From Nannocystis punicea (lineage in GTDB: Bacteria > Myxococcota_A > Polyangia > Nannocystales > Nannocystaceae), in assembly GCF_026965555.1 (NCBI RefSeq), contig NZ_CP114040.1:4836001-4900000 (forward strand): a stretch of DNA of 64,000 bases, in the 5' to 3' direction. Shown here in pieces: positions 18,740 through 28,200 of the stretch. The first letter of the stretch is position 1; every line of letters starts with the position of its first letter. The position numbers and the translations under genes were made by a program. The notes below the pieces were generated by a model. It worked only from the letters and a program-made list of their open reading frames with translations, ran no database searches and was not told the DNA's origin.

Positions 18740-20161
18740 ATGACGAACTTTGAAGAGCCCAAGCCGACCCGAATTTTGGTGGTCGATGACGAGTCAAGCG
18801 CACGCTCTGCACTCAGCGAGCTGCTGCGCGAGGAAGGTTATGAAGTCCAGTCCGCCGCCGACGGTTACAAGGCGCTCGGACGCATCGACCAGTGGGAACC
18901 CGACGTCGTGATCACCGACGTCAAGATGCCCGGCCTCAACGGCCTCGAGCTCATATCCAAGCTTCGTGAACTCTACCCTGACGTCGCTGTCGTCGTGATG
19001 ACGGCCTTCGGCTCGGTCGAGGGTGCCGTCGAGGCGCTCCACCTCGGCGCCGACGACTACCTCAGCAAGCCCGTCGACCTGCCGCAGCTGCTCATCGTCC
19101 TGCAGCGGGTCCTGCGACACCGCGCGCTGCAACGCGAGGCCCGGCACCTGCGCTCGGCGCTCGAGAGCCAGCGCGCCGACCAGCGCGCCGGCGTCATCGG
19201 CCAGTCGAAGGTGTTTCGTGACCTCCTCGGCCTCGCCCGTCAGGTCGCCGACTCTCCGGTGTCGGTGCTCGTCAGCGGCGAACGCGGCACCGGCAAGCAA
19301 CACCTCGCGCGCCTGATCCATCAATGGAGCGGCCGCCGCGGCCCGTTCGTCAGCCTTCAGTGCAGCGGCTTCACCGACGAGGCCTGCGCGCGCGAGCTGT
19401 TCGGCGTGCGCGACGGCGGAGCCGTGCTGCGCGAGGGCCGGCTGGTCGAGGCCGACGGCGGCACGCTCTTCCTCGCCGACGTCGATGAGCTGCCCTCGGG
19501 CGTGCAGGCCGGCCTGCTGCGCTTCCTGCAGGACCGCGCGTTCTGCCGCGTCGGCGACGGCGAGCCGCTGCACGCCGATGTCCGCGTGATCGCGGCCACC
19601 AGCCACGAGCTCGGCGCGGCGGCCAAGGGCAGCAAGCTGCGCGAGGACCTGTACTACCGCCTCAACGTCGTCACCCTGCGCATGCCGTCGCTGCGCGAGC
19701 GCCGGGACGACATCCCGCTGCTGGCGATGTACTTCCTGCGCCAGTTCGCCGCCCAGGCGCACCGACCCGTGGTCGGCTTCAGCGAGCGCGCCCTGGGCGT
19801 GCTGCTCGGGTGCGACTGGCCCGGCAACATCCGTCAGCTCGAGAACAGCGTCGAGCGGGCGGTGGTGCTCGCGCGCGGGGCGGAGATCGAGCCGCGCGAC
19901 CTGCCGCGCGAGCTGATGTCGAAGATGCGCGGCGACGACTCTGCGCCCGTGATCCCCGGGGCGTCGCTGCGAGAGATCGAGCGCTACGCCATCCTGCGGA
20001 CGCTCGAGCACGTCGGCGGCAGCACCAGCAAGGCGGCCAAGATCCTCGGGATCTCGCCGCGCAAGATTCAGTACCGCCTCAACGAGTACCGCGTCGCTCC
20101 GCAGACGGGGATGCCCCCCGTGCCCCCGGAACCGCACGCGCACCGCGGCGCGCTGAAGTAG
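18740..20161 (+). CDS. NtrC-like response regulator lacking the GAFTGA sigma54-contact loop
   Basis: The protein has 473 residues. The receiver domain is intact (VVDDE, Asp60 in VVITDVKMPG, Lys in LSKPVD). The AAA+ domain keeps Walker A as GERGTGKQ, but the L1 loop that normally reads GAFTGA is shortened to RDGGAVLREGR, and Walker B reads LFLADVDE instead of LFLDEIGE. The Fis-type helix-turn-helix (SKAAKILGISPRKIQYRL) is normal. Loss of GAFTGA predicts that it cannot remodel sigma54 holoenzyme; relatives of this kind work with sigma70 or bind DNA only. It lies 160 bases after gspN with a palindromic candidate operator in between. Confidence 0.88.
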   Translation: MTNFEEPKPTRILVVDDESSARSALSELLREEGYEVQSAADGYKALGRIDQWEPDVVITDVKMPGLNGLELISKLRELYPDVAVVVMTAFGSVEGAVEALHLGADDYLSKPVDLPQLLIVLQRVLRHRALQREARHLRSALESQRADQRAGVIGQSKVFRDLLGLARQVADSPVSVLVSGERGTGKQHLARLIHQWSGRRGPFVSLQCSGFTDEACARELFGVRDGGAVLREGRLVEADGGTLFLADVDELPSGVQAGLLRFLQDRAFCRVGDGEPLHADVRVIAATSHELGAAAKGSKLREDLYYRLNVVTLRMPSLRERRDDIPLLAMYFLRQFAAQAHRPVVGFSERALGVLLGCDWPGNIRQLENSVERAVVLARGAEIEPRDLPRELMSKMRGDDSAPVIPGASLREIERYAILRTLEHVGGSTSKAAKILGISPRKIQYRLNEYRVAPQTGMPPVPPEPHAHRGALK

Positions 20162-20208
20162 TCGCGCGGAACATCGAACCGAGGCGCGAGATCAAAGTTC
20201 GCGGAGAC

Positions 20209-20234
20209 CTCGGGCTGTCTCGAGGGACAGGTCG
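20209..20234. repeat. Intergenic copy of the dispersed palindrome
   Basis: A CTGTC/GACAG palindrome with a CTCGAG-like centre sits in the 165-base gap between the regulator and the next gene. It lies about 95 bases upstream of the ATG at 20327. Confidence 0.6.
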
Positions 20235-20326
20235 AAATTCTCCGCCGCCGTCGCGCTCGTGCGCGTGCCTCCGCGCGTCCGGTGACGTCGTGGCAGCGTG
20301 CTACGATCTCGCCTTCGGAGGGTGAG

Positions 20327-22726
20327 ATGAAGGAGATCGAAATTCGGATCGGCCGCGGTGACAAGGCCCCGCGCTTCGCCGCCGTCCTGGTCAAGTCGGG
20401 CAGCACGGCGACCCGCAGCTTCGAGCGGGCCCGCAGCGGCCCGGGCGTGCAGATCCACCTCACCGGCGAGCGCAACTACCACCTCGCCCTCGTCGCCGAG
20501 CCGTCAGCGGCCGACAGGGCGCTGCTGCGGTCGGCGGTCGGGCAGAAGATCCTGCTCGACTTCCCCGGCCGCCGCGTCGTCCGCCAGCGACTCGCCAGTC
20601 TCTCGGGACAGGGCCTTCAGGACAGGCCGGAGCCGCAGCTGGCGGCGCTCGATCTCACCGCCGGCATCCACGGCGCGGCCCCGCTGTTCCTGCTGCCCGG
20701 CGGCGAGCTGGCCGGCGACGCGGCCGGACCTGCTCCAAAGGACATGTCCGCTCTGCCGGTGTTCGTCGCCGCCGCGCGCTGGATCTCCGCGCGCCGGACC
20801 TCGACCTTCGAGTGCCTGTTCCCGCCGAGCGCGTTCTTCCCCGACGAGCCGCTGCGGGCCGAGCGGCTGACGCCGAGGCAGGCCGCGGCGCTGCTGCAGC
20901 AGGTCGAGGCGGTGCTGACCGCGGCCGCCCCGACCGGCCCGCACGCGGCGGTCGACGACGCGGTGCAGCTGCGCTCGGCGGCGCTGACCGTGCTGTCGCA
21001 CGTGGTCGCGACGGTGCTCAAGGACCCGGACTTCCGCGCCGTCGCCGACGCGGCCGCCGAGCGCATCTTCCGGCTGGTCGACGAGGAGGCGGGCCCCGGC
21101 GGGCGCAGCGAGCTGCGGGCCCACGCCGTCTCGCTGCTGTCGTTGCGCGGCCCGGCCCTGCGCCCCGAGCAGCAGACCCGCGCCCAGGTGCTCCTGCGCT
21201 CGCTGTCGCGGCAGGCCCCGCCGTACGCCGAGATGACCGGGCCGTGGCGGTTCGCGCTGGCCTCGGCGCCCGAGTTCTTCCCCGGCGAGGTCGAGCTGCT
21301 GCAGACCAAGTACGACTTCACCAAGATCGCCGCCCCCGAGGGCGCCCCGCGGTCGCCGAATCCGTGGGGGGACGGCTACGTGGTGCTGCAGGCGCCGTTC
21401 GTCGGCAAGGGCGGGCGCGAGATCGTGGTGTTCGCCCGCACGGCCTCGCCGCGCGACGAGAACTCGGAGATGTCGCAGGAGTTCTTCTCCGGCCTCGTCG
21501 TCAGCCGCCACGCCAACCTCGGCGCGTACGACATGCGCGCCTCGGCGATCCAGACCCAGCAGGTCGGCTACAAGCTGATGATGAACTGCCAGTGCGCCGG
21601 GCTGACCACGCGCTTCGCCATCGCCCGCATGTTCCCCGACGCCGACATCTTCTCGAGCTGGGACTCGACGTACTTCCGCACCGGCGAGAACGACAAGGTG
21701 GTCGCGTCCGAGGGCATCGACTGCTTGGTGGCGATCCTGCGCGGCCTCGCCGAGGAGGAGGACTTCGCGGCGATCGATCAGCGGATCCGCAAGGCCCAGT
21801 GGCACCACCGCCAGAGCCGCACGCCCGACTTCGTGCAGTTCATCGGCCCCGCCCACCCGCTGGTGGTGGCGCGCTACCAGGACATCAACCGCGATGGCAA
21901 GGCCGACTACTACGACGGCTTCCTCGACTTCCGCCTGGTCGAGATCGCCGAGAGCCTCAAGGACTCGGCGCAGCCGCGCGACCCCGGGGCGTCGCCGTCG
22001 CAGATCAGCGGCGAGGCGGCGCGCGGGCTCGGCTGGGCCGCCGGCAGCCTCAACCGGGTCACGCAGTACTCTGAACTTTGGGACAGCTTGCCGGGCCAGG
22101 CCGAGATCCTCTACGCGTTCCGGGCCGGCGGCTTCTTCAGCGGCGCCGAACCGCCGCGCGACGTGCCGGCAGGCAAGGGCCCGCGCGGCGAGCTCGGTCG
22201 GTCGCCGGCGGTGGTCCGCTACGTCCGCGACCCGGCCGGCGACGCCCTGACCGCCGACGTGCTGTTCCACAGCCACCTCAGCCACAGCGCGCAGGAGCTG
22301 AAGCGGCTGCTCGTCGCCGCCGAGGCGTGGTGGCGGGCGATCGACCTCGGCTACCTGGCCGACGCGCCGCCGCTCGACACACCGCTCGGCCAGCGCGCCG
22401 GGCTCTTGCTGCTGCTCGCGGGCCTGCTCGAGTTCCCCGCCGACCAGAACTTCGTCGACGGTCTGTGGGAGATGGCGCTCGACATGTTGCTGCTGCCGCG
22501 GCTGTCCCGCTCGCTGGTCCGCCGCTGCAACAGCGACGAGGACCACAACAACGGCAACTACTACGGGTCGGTGCGAGGCATCCGCGAGCTCGTCGGCACC
22601 GCCGACGCGCCCGGCGGCGCGCTCAAGCAGGCCAACCCGGAGGCCTACGAGGAGCTGGCCTCGGCCGACCCTGCCGTCGGCCGGGCTCGGCCGCTCGGCG
22701 AGGTCGCCCAGGCCGCGGGGGCGTGA
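20327..22726 (+). CDS. Unknown 799-residue protein with His/Cys pair suggestive of a caspase-like fold
   Basis: Start chosen at the ATG at 20327 because GGAGGG lies six bases upstream; the frame is open further back. No family is recognised with confidence. Visible points: an N-terminal beta-rich region (1-100); a helical middle (200-330); a segment around 380-470 with strand-like VVFARTA, His395 in VVSRHANLG, and Cys421 and Cys423 in LMMNCQCAGL, reminiscent of the His-Cys dyad of clan CD (caspase, gingipain, CHAT) peptidases; and a calcium-loop-like DINRDGKADYYD near residue 530. The His and Cys would be about 26 residues apart. There is no signal peptide. The peptidase idea is an inference only. 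Confidence 0.7.
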   Translation: MKEIEIRIGRGDKAPRFAAVLVKSGSTATRSFERARSGPGVQIHLTGERNYHLALVAEPSAADRALLRSAVGQKILLDFPGRRVVRQRLASLSGQGLQDRPEPQLAALDLTAGIHGAAPLFLLPGGELAGDAAGPAPKDMSALPVFVAAARWISARRTSTFECLFPPSAFFPDEPLRAERLTPRQAAALLQQVEAVLTAAAPTGPHAAVDDAVQLRSAALTVLSHVVATVLKDPDFRAVADAAAERIFRLVDEEAGPGGRSELRAHAVSLLSLRGPALRPEQQTRAQVLLRSLSRQAPPYAEMTGPWRFALASAPEFFPGEVELLQTKYDFTKIAAPEGAPRSPNPWGDGYVVLQAPFVGKGGREIVVFARTASPRDENSEMSQEFFSGLVVSRHANLGAYDMRASAIQTQQVGYKLMMNCQCAGLTTRFAIARMFPDADIFSSWDSTYFRTGENDKVVASEGIDCLVAILRGLAEEEDFAAIDQRIRKAQWHHRQSRTPDFVQFIGPAHPLVVARYQDINRDGKADYYDGFLDFRLVEIAESLKDSAQPRDPGASPSQISGEAARGLGWAAGSLNRVTQYSELWDSLPGQAEILYAFRAGGFFSGAEPPRDVPAGKGPRGELGRSPAVVRYVRDPAGDALTADVLFHSHLSHSAQELKRLLVAAEAWWRAIDLGYLADAPPLDTPLGQRAGLLLLLAGLLEFPADQNFVDGLWEMALDMLLLPRLSRSLVRRCNSDEDHNNGNYYGSVRGIRELVGTADAPGGALKQANPEAYEELASADPAVGRARPLGEVAQAAGA

Positions 22727-22770
22727 GGCGGTTGCGCGCGGCGCCGCCCGAGTGGCAGGCCGGCGTCGCG

Positions 22771-22912
22771 CCGTCGCCCGAGCTGTCCGCAGGGACCTGC
22801 TCTTTCAGCAATGTCCCTGCGAGCAGGTGCGGGCCGGCGTCACGCCGGCGCGCCGTCGCCCGAGCTGTCCGCAGGGACCTGCTCGTCCGGCAATGTCCCT
22901 GCGACCAGGTGC
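22771..22912. repeat. 82-bp direct duplication carrying palindrome ladders at a convergent junction
   Basis: A stretch of about 60 bases beginning CCGTCGCCCGAGCTGTCC occurs at 22771 and again 82 bases later at 22853. Each copy carries a ladder of the dispersed palindrome with 14-base steps (CTGT 22783, CTGC 22797, ATGT 22811, AGGT 22825 in copy 1). The second copy encodes the last residues of the minus-strand gene (EQVPADSSGDG); the first lies past its stop. Confidence 0.8.
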
Positions 22913-23847
22913 TCCAGCCAGCCGGCCAAGCGCGGCCCGGCGAGCGCGTGGCCGAGGTGGTGGCGCAGCTCGGCCTCGACCGCGCCGCGCCAGGCCTCGA
23001 CCTCGCCCGAGCCGGCCAGCAGCTCACCCACGGTGACGTCGCCGAGGCCGGCGACCACCTCCGCGAGGACGGCCTCGATCTCGGCGGGTAGGCGGTCCCA
23101 CTTGGCCAGGGCGGCCAGGGCGGCGTGGATGTCGGCCGCGACCACGGCCGGGTCGAGCTTGACGAGCTCGACGTGCAGGGCCGACTCCGGCAGGTCGAGC
23201 AGCGAGGCCAGCACGTCGGCGCGGAAGGCCGCGCCCTCGCCGGCGTGCCTGGGGTCGCTGACGCGATCGACGATCATGTCGATCACGCGGCCGACGGCGC
23301 CGTCGACGAAGCCGCGCACGCGATCCTCGACCGAGGCGTCGAGCCCGACCACGGAGGCGACGCCCTTGGCGACGCCGAACAGCTTCGAGGTGACGCCGGC
23401 GCCGGGGATCTTGCTGGTGTCCGGCAAGATCGAGCCGACCTTCTTGGCGAAGTCCAGCAGCGTGGTGTGGAGGATCGTGCGCGACAGGTCGCGCACGGTG
23501 GCCTGATCGACGAGGGCGCGCACGAGCAGCGGGCTCGGCGTGAAGGGCCGGCGGACCACGGCGCGCAGCAGCGGCAGCAGATCGCCCGGCAGCCGCGCGC
23601 GCACGGTGCCCGGCCGCGGCCGGATCCGCCCCAAAGCGTCGCGCAGGCGCTGCTCGAGCCAGGCCGCGTGCCCGGGCGCGGCGGCGACGGCCTGCAGGCC
23701 GGTGACGAGCAGCGGGGTCAGCCGTACGGGATCGACGAAGCGGCGCGCCGGCGCAGCGAGGACCTCGTCGACCAGCAGCGCAGCCAGCGCGGCGAGGTAG
23801 CGCGGCTCGTCGCGCAGTCGCGCGAGGAGGGCAGGGACGTGGGGCAC
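22840..23847 (-). CDS. Unknown helical protein
   Basis: I do not recognise this gene. From a GTG at 23847 it would have 335 residues; the frame stays open upstream into the divergent neighbour, so the start is uncertain. The sequence is Ala/Leu/Val-rich and almost wholly helical, with a less helical central segment (KVGSILPDTSKIPGAGVTSKLFG) and an amphipathic glycine-containing stretch that might touch membranes. The C-terminal 20 residues come from the duplicated palindrome segment, so the original stop may have lain elsewhere. It converges on the unknown 799-residue gene and is divergent from the cysteine-rich gene at 23957. Confidence 0.6.
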   Translation of the reverse strand: MPHVPALLARLRDEPRYLAALAALLVDEVLAAPARRFVDPVRLTPLLVTGLQAVAAAPGHAAWLEQRLRDALGRIRPRPGTVRARLPGDLLPLLRAVVRRPFTPSPLLVRALVDQATVRDLSRTILHTTLLDFAKKVGSILPDTSKIPGAGVTSKLFGVAKGVASVVGLDASVEDRVRGFVDGAVGRVIDMIVDRVSDPRHAGEGAAFRADVLASLLDLPESALHVELVKLDPAVVAADIHAALAALAKWDRLPAEIEAVLAEVVAGLGDVTVGELLAGSGEVEAWRGAVEAELRHHLGHALAGPRLAGWLEHLVAGTLPDEQVPADSSGDGAPA

Positions 23848-23956
23848 GCCGGCCCTATACCAAGCTTCCTGCACCGGGGATACGCTGGTTCTCACGACGC
23901 GCTGCGCCGAAGTCTCGCCGAGACCCGGCCCTGACAACGCGCGTTGTCCCGCCGCC

Positions 23957-24802
23957 ATGCACAGTCGCAACGTCGAGATCAAGAGCCCCTGCCACGAGTC
24001 GTGGGACGCCATGCACGGCGATGACGAGCGCCGCTTCTGCGATGTCTGCGCCAAACACGTGCACAACCTCTCGGCCATGAGCCGGCAGGCCGCCACCGAT
24101 CTCCTGCAGACGCACAAGGGCGAGCACCTGTGCGTCCGCTACTCGAACCAGGAGGACGGCCGGATCGCGTTCCGCGACACCGTCCCGGTGTCTCGCCTCC
24201 GCCCGGTGCGGACCGCCTTCGCGGCGATGATGCTGGCCGCCTGCACCCCGTACGGGGACGGACCGCCGATCCAGGACATCGGCGACATCGCCATCGAGGC
24301 GATGGCCCGCGACGCCAAGCCCTCGCCCGAGGGCGGCTGCGAGGTCCAGACCGGGCCCTTCACCACCATGCACTTCCCCGCGGGCCACGAGGTCTGCAAG
24401 AACGTGGTCGACCTCGGGGTCCAGATCCGTCCGCCTCAGCCCCCGCCCGTGCCCCAGACGGTGCCGACGATGGGCGAAGCGCCGATCGCCGTCGACCCGC
24501 CGCCGCCGCCGCCGGTGACGGAGGAGTTGATGGGCAAGGTGGCGCCGATCGAGCAGCCGAAGATGGGCGAGGCGATGCCCGAGGTGAAGGAGCCGTGCGA
24601 CCCGCAGCCCGGCTTCGCCCCGCCGCCGCCGCTGCAGATGGGCCAGGCGCTGGTCCCGGCGGTCGCGCCCCCGCCGGACAAGACGGAGGCGTTGATGGGC
24701 GACATCGTCGCCGACCTGCCGCCGCCGCCGCCCGAGCCGGAGCGGATGGGCCGGATCGCCCCGGCGAAGACCGGCACCGCGAAGGTCGTCGACGACCGCT
24801 GA
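23957..24802 (+). CDS. Cys-rich N-terminal domain protein with internal lipobox-like segment and Pro-rich tail
   Basis: The protein has 281 residues. Residues about 10-62 hold a compact Cys/His-rich module (CHESWDAM, RFCDVCAKHVHNL, HLCVRYS) resembling the small metal-binding domain found at the N-terminus of some Bacteroidetes TonB-like and carboxypeptidase-repeat proteins. A hydrophobic stretch with LAACTPYG (residues about 84-98) looks like a lipobox but is internal, so it may be a membrane anchor or the true processing site of a shorter protein. The rest is Pro-rich with repeated MG-containing segments (EELMGKV, KMGEAM, ALMGDI, ERMGRI). A strong hairpin follows the stop. Function unknown. 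Confidence 0.72.
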   Translation: MHSRNVEIKSPCHESWDAMHGDDERRFCDVCAKHVHNLSAMSRQAATDLLQTHKGEHLCVRYSNQEDGRIAFRDTVPVSRLRPVRTAFAAMMLAACTPYGDGPPIQDIGDIAIEAMARDAKPSPEGGCEVQTGPFTTMHFPAGHEVCKNVVDLGVQIRPPQPPPVPQTVPTMGEAPIAVDPPPPPPVTEELMGKVAPIEQPKMGEAMPEVKEPCDPQPGFAPPPPLQMGQALVPAVAPPPDKTEALMGDIVADLPPPPPEPERMGRIAPAKTGTAKVVDDR

Positions 24803-25249
24803 GCCGCGCTGGAACGACAGAGGGCATGGCTCGTCGGCCATGCCCTTTCATTCATGCCAGTTCGGACATGTCCGAATCGCCAGGCGAATGGGCGCTCGTG
24901 CATGTTGCCCGCGCTTCGAGCGACAGCGACGCGGGGTCCAGTCGCGGCGACCATGCGCCGAGCGGCGGAGGCGCATCAACGCTGGTGTCGACCGCGCCCT
25001 TCGATCCTTTCGCGCCTGACGAGTGACGGAGAACAGGCGAGGGAGCGGCCACGAGCTCGCCTCGCAGGTGCTCAAGAGAGGGCCGCCACCGGCTCCTTCG
25101 ATGTCACCGCTCGAGGGCTGAGGCGGCGCGGTCCGCCGCTCCTGCCTCGTTCGGCCGCGAGTGACCGCCGTGCATGCGACGAGCTACATGGCGAATCAGC
25201 CATGCCCTCAAGGCCATGCCCGCAAGGCCATGGCCGAGACGACAGGTCC
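24803..25249. other. Convergent intergenic region with two palindrome ladders
   Basis: I see no convincing gene in these 447 bases. They hold the hairpin and ladder at 24821-24885, about 290 bases without clear features, and the seven-step ladder starting at 25173 that runs into the last codons of the minus-strand giant gene. Confidence 0.7.
24821..24885. terminator. 10-bp-stem hairpin that is also one rung of a palindrome ladder
   Basis: Arms AGGGCATGGC (24821-24830) and GCCATGCCCT (24837-24846) are exact complements around a six-base loop, followed by TTCATTC. The position, 19 bases after a stop, suggests termination. CATG occurs at 24824 and 24838, then at 24853 and 24867, with CAGG at 24881; the spacings are 14, 15, 14 and 14. 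Here the inner arm is GGC/GCC rather than TCC/GGA, so the stem covaries. Confidence 0.7.
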
Positions 25250-25260
25250 TCAGGAACCGG
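25173..25260. repeat. Seven-step 14-nt palindrome ladder at the 3' end of the giant gene
   Basis: Junctions CATG at 25173, 25187, 25201, 25215 and 25229, CAGG at 25243 and CCGG at 25257 are all exactly 14 bases apart. The ladder overlaps the stop codon (25250-25252) and last codons of the minus-strand gene. Confidence 0.88.
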
Positions 25261-28200
25261 CGGTGAAGTCCTCGCGGTTGCTGTCCCACCAGGCCTGCCA
25301 GGCGCGCAGCGCCAGATCGCGGCTACGGCGGTCGCCCTCGGCGGGGAACGGGATCCGCTGGCCGGTGATCCGCGCCAGCTCGTCGGCGGCCCAGCGGCGC
25401 ACGGCCTCGTCGCGGTGGCGCAGGCCGTCGATGACCCACTCGATGCGCGGCTCCTGGCCGTGCTCGGCGTACCAGGCGCGCCAGCGCTGGGCGCGGTAGC
25501 CGTGGTGCTTGGCGGTGATCGAGCACAGGGCCTCGAGCGCGGCCTCGCGGACGTGCTTGTCGCGGACGGCCAGGAGGTCGATGAGGCGCGGCACGGCCAG
25601 CGTGTCGCGCAGGGTCCCGGCGGCCTCGACGGCGAGCAGCTGGCGGTCGCGCTCCTGGCTGTCGAGCTCCGCGCGGATCTCGGCGGCCACGGCCGCGAAG
25701 TCGGGCACGCGGCTGTAGGACTCGAGCACGCGGGTGGCGATCAGCCGCACGTCGGGGTCGGAGTCGAACGCGAGCTCGCCGAGCGGCCGCAGGCACCGCG
25801 GGTCGCGCAGCTCCTGGAACAGGAAGGCGGCGTAGAAGCGGATCTGCGGGCGCACGCTGGCGAACAGGGCGAGCACGTGCGGGCTGACCGCGTGCCCCAG
25901 CTCGACGCACGCGCGCAGCAGCGGGCCGTGGGCGCTCGGCGGCGGGAAGTTGGTCGCGTTGGCGAGATCGATGGGCCCCGGGAAGCGGGCGGCGAGGCGG
26001 GCCAGGCCGCGCTCGTCCAGCGCCCGCAGCCGCGAGACGCTGGTCCACTCGGCCGGGTTCTGCAAGAAGTCCTCGATCACCGCGTCGATCTCGCGATCGC
26101 TGAGGGCCCCGGCCGGGGCAGCGTCGGCGACCGCGGCCGACTCGTCGGGGTCGTCGGCCGCGGGCGCCGGGCCGGCGGCGGCCTTCGCGGCCGCAGTCTC
26201 CGCTGCGGGCCGGTCTTCGGCGACATGCTCGGCGGCCTGTGCTTCGGACCCGGTCGCATCGGACATGTCCTTGACGACATGTTCTGAAGAGCTGGTCGCG
26301 GCCTCGTCGTCGGCCTCCGCGTCGCGCACCAGCCGCGGCATGGTCAGGGCGTCGGTCGGGGCCTCGGGTCGCGGCTCGTTCTTGCCGCGCCGCCGGCCGC
26401 TGCGCGGGCCGATCAGGGTGGTCGGCATCGACAGCGTCGGACCCCCCTCGGCCTCGTCGGGGTCGCTGCGCCGGGCCATCGGGTGAGGCGTGGCAGTGAG
26501 CCCGCTCGAGCGCCGCAGCGTCTTCGGGATCACCAGCACCGGCTCCTCCTCGACCGGCGCGGGGGTGCGGCGGCGTCGGCCCGCGCCGGCCGAGCCCGGC
26601 GGAGCGATGAGGTTGGGGATCAGGGTCTCGGGCGGGACGGCGGCGTCGAGCGGCGGGATGTCGAGGACGGTCTTGGCGTCGGGCGCGGCGCGGGTCTCGA
26701 CCAGCAGCGGCGCGTGCGTCGGCGGGGGCGAGAGGTCGAGGATCGTCGGGGTGTCGGAGGCGGCGCGCGGCCAGTCGTCGAACTCGTCGCGCGCGGCCCC
26801 GCGCGCGGCCTCCTCGATGAGGACCCGCGGCGCGCCCGGCAGCGTCGAGGCCGGGTCGTGGTCGGCGCGGGCGTCGCCTCCGGTGGCGGCGGCCCGCAGC
26901 GCGGCGGCCACCGGCAGCGGATCCTCGATGCCCGAGGACTCGGCGGCGGCGATCCAGCCGGGCATGTCGGGCTGCGGGGGGGAGGCCGGCGGCGTAGAGG
27001 GAGTGTCCGTATGGCCATGTCCGAAAGTGCCTGGTCGATCGGACAGATCAATGGTGACCGTCGGGACCGTGGCCGGCTTGGAGAACATGGCGGCGAAGCG
27101 GGCCACGAGCGGGCTGTCCTGGCCGTTCTCGGGGCCGAGGGGCACCGGCACCGGCGCGAGGCCGAGGCCGGGACCGTCGCGGCGCGCGGGCTGGTCGTCG
27201 GGCTCCGGCTCGTCGTCGAGCTCCGAGTCCTCGTAGTCCTCCTCGGTCGCGGCGGGCGGCTCCTCGACGAGCGACTGGGCCCGCACGAAGGTGGAGCTCT
27301 CGGCGCGTATCGGCAGCGGGGTCACCGTGGCCGGCTCGTCGCGCCGGATCGGGTTTTTTAAAGTGATGACTGCGCGCCCGCGGCTGCTGCTGCGCCCCCG
27401 CGAACGGCCGGCCGCGGTGGTGCTGTCCCCAAAGCCAGGTTCTCCGGAGACGCCGCCGGTGGTCGGCGCGACCGCGGCCTCGGGCTCCTCGCTGTCGGCC
27501 GGCGCAGCGGGCTCGGCGGCGGCCGCCGCGGGGACGGGGCTGGGCGAGGGGCTGTCCTCTGGTTCAGGTGGCGTCGTGGCCGGCGGGTCGCTGTCGTCGA
27601 CGGTGACGATCGGGCTGGCCAGGTGCGGCCGCACCGAGGGGCGCGAGCGGTCGGCCGGACCGGCGCCGGGCGTGCCGCCGGGGACCACCCAGCCGAGCAG
27701 CCGCAGCAGCGCCTCGAGGCTCTGCCGGGCGGTGTCGCACAACTCGCGCAGGACGGTCCGCTCGCGCGGATCGAAGGCGACGCCGGCGCGGTCGACGTAG
27801 AGCATGAGGACGGTGCGACCGCCGGCGAGCACCGGCTCGAAGACGCAGGGGATCCCGAGCGGCTGGCCGACCGCGAACGACAGGCTCGGCTCGATCAGGA
27901 GGTGCAGCGGGCCCTGGCCGGAGACGGCGCGATCGAGCAGGCCACCCTCGGGCAGCGGGATCACGAGGCCCTCGGCCAGACGCAGGGCGCTGCCGGGCGC
28001 CGACAGGACGCGCAGGCCCTCGCGCTTGACGCCGAACAGGGCCACGCGCGGGGCGATCAGCGCGGACGCCCGCACCAGCGCCTCGGTGATCCGGTCGCGC
28101 TCGCGGGCGGTCGCGAGGGCGGACCGCGCGGCGTCGAGTCGCTGGGCCAGAGTCATGACCATCGGCTGCGGCGGCGCCGGCGGCCTCCGCGTCGAGGGCT

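Noticed and set aside
24821..24846. Ordinary Rho-independent terminator only
   Set aside because: The hairpin places CATG at the same 14-base spacing as the palindrome ladders and continues into further rungs, so it belongs to that family even if it also terminates transcription.
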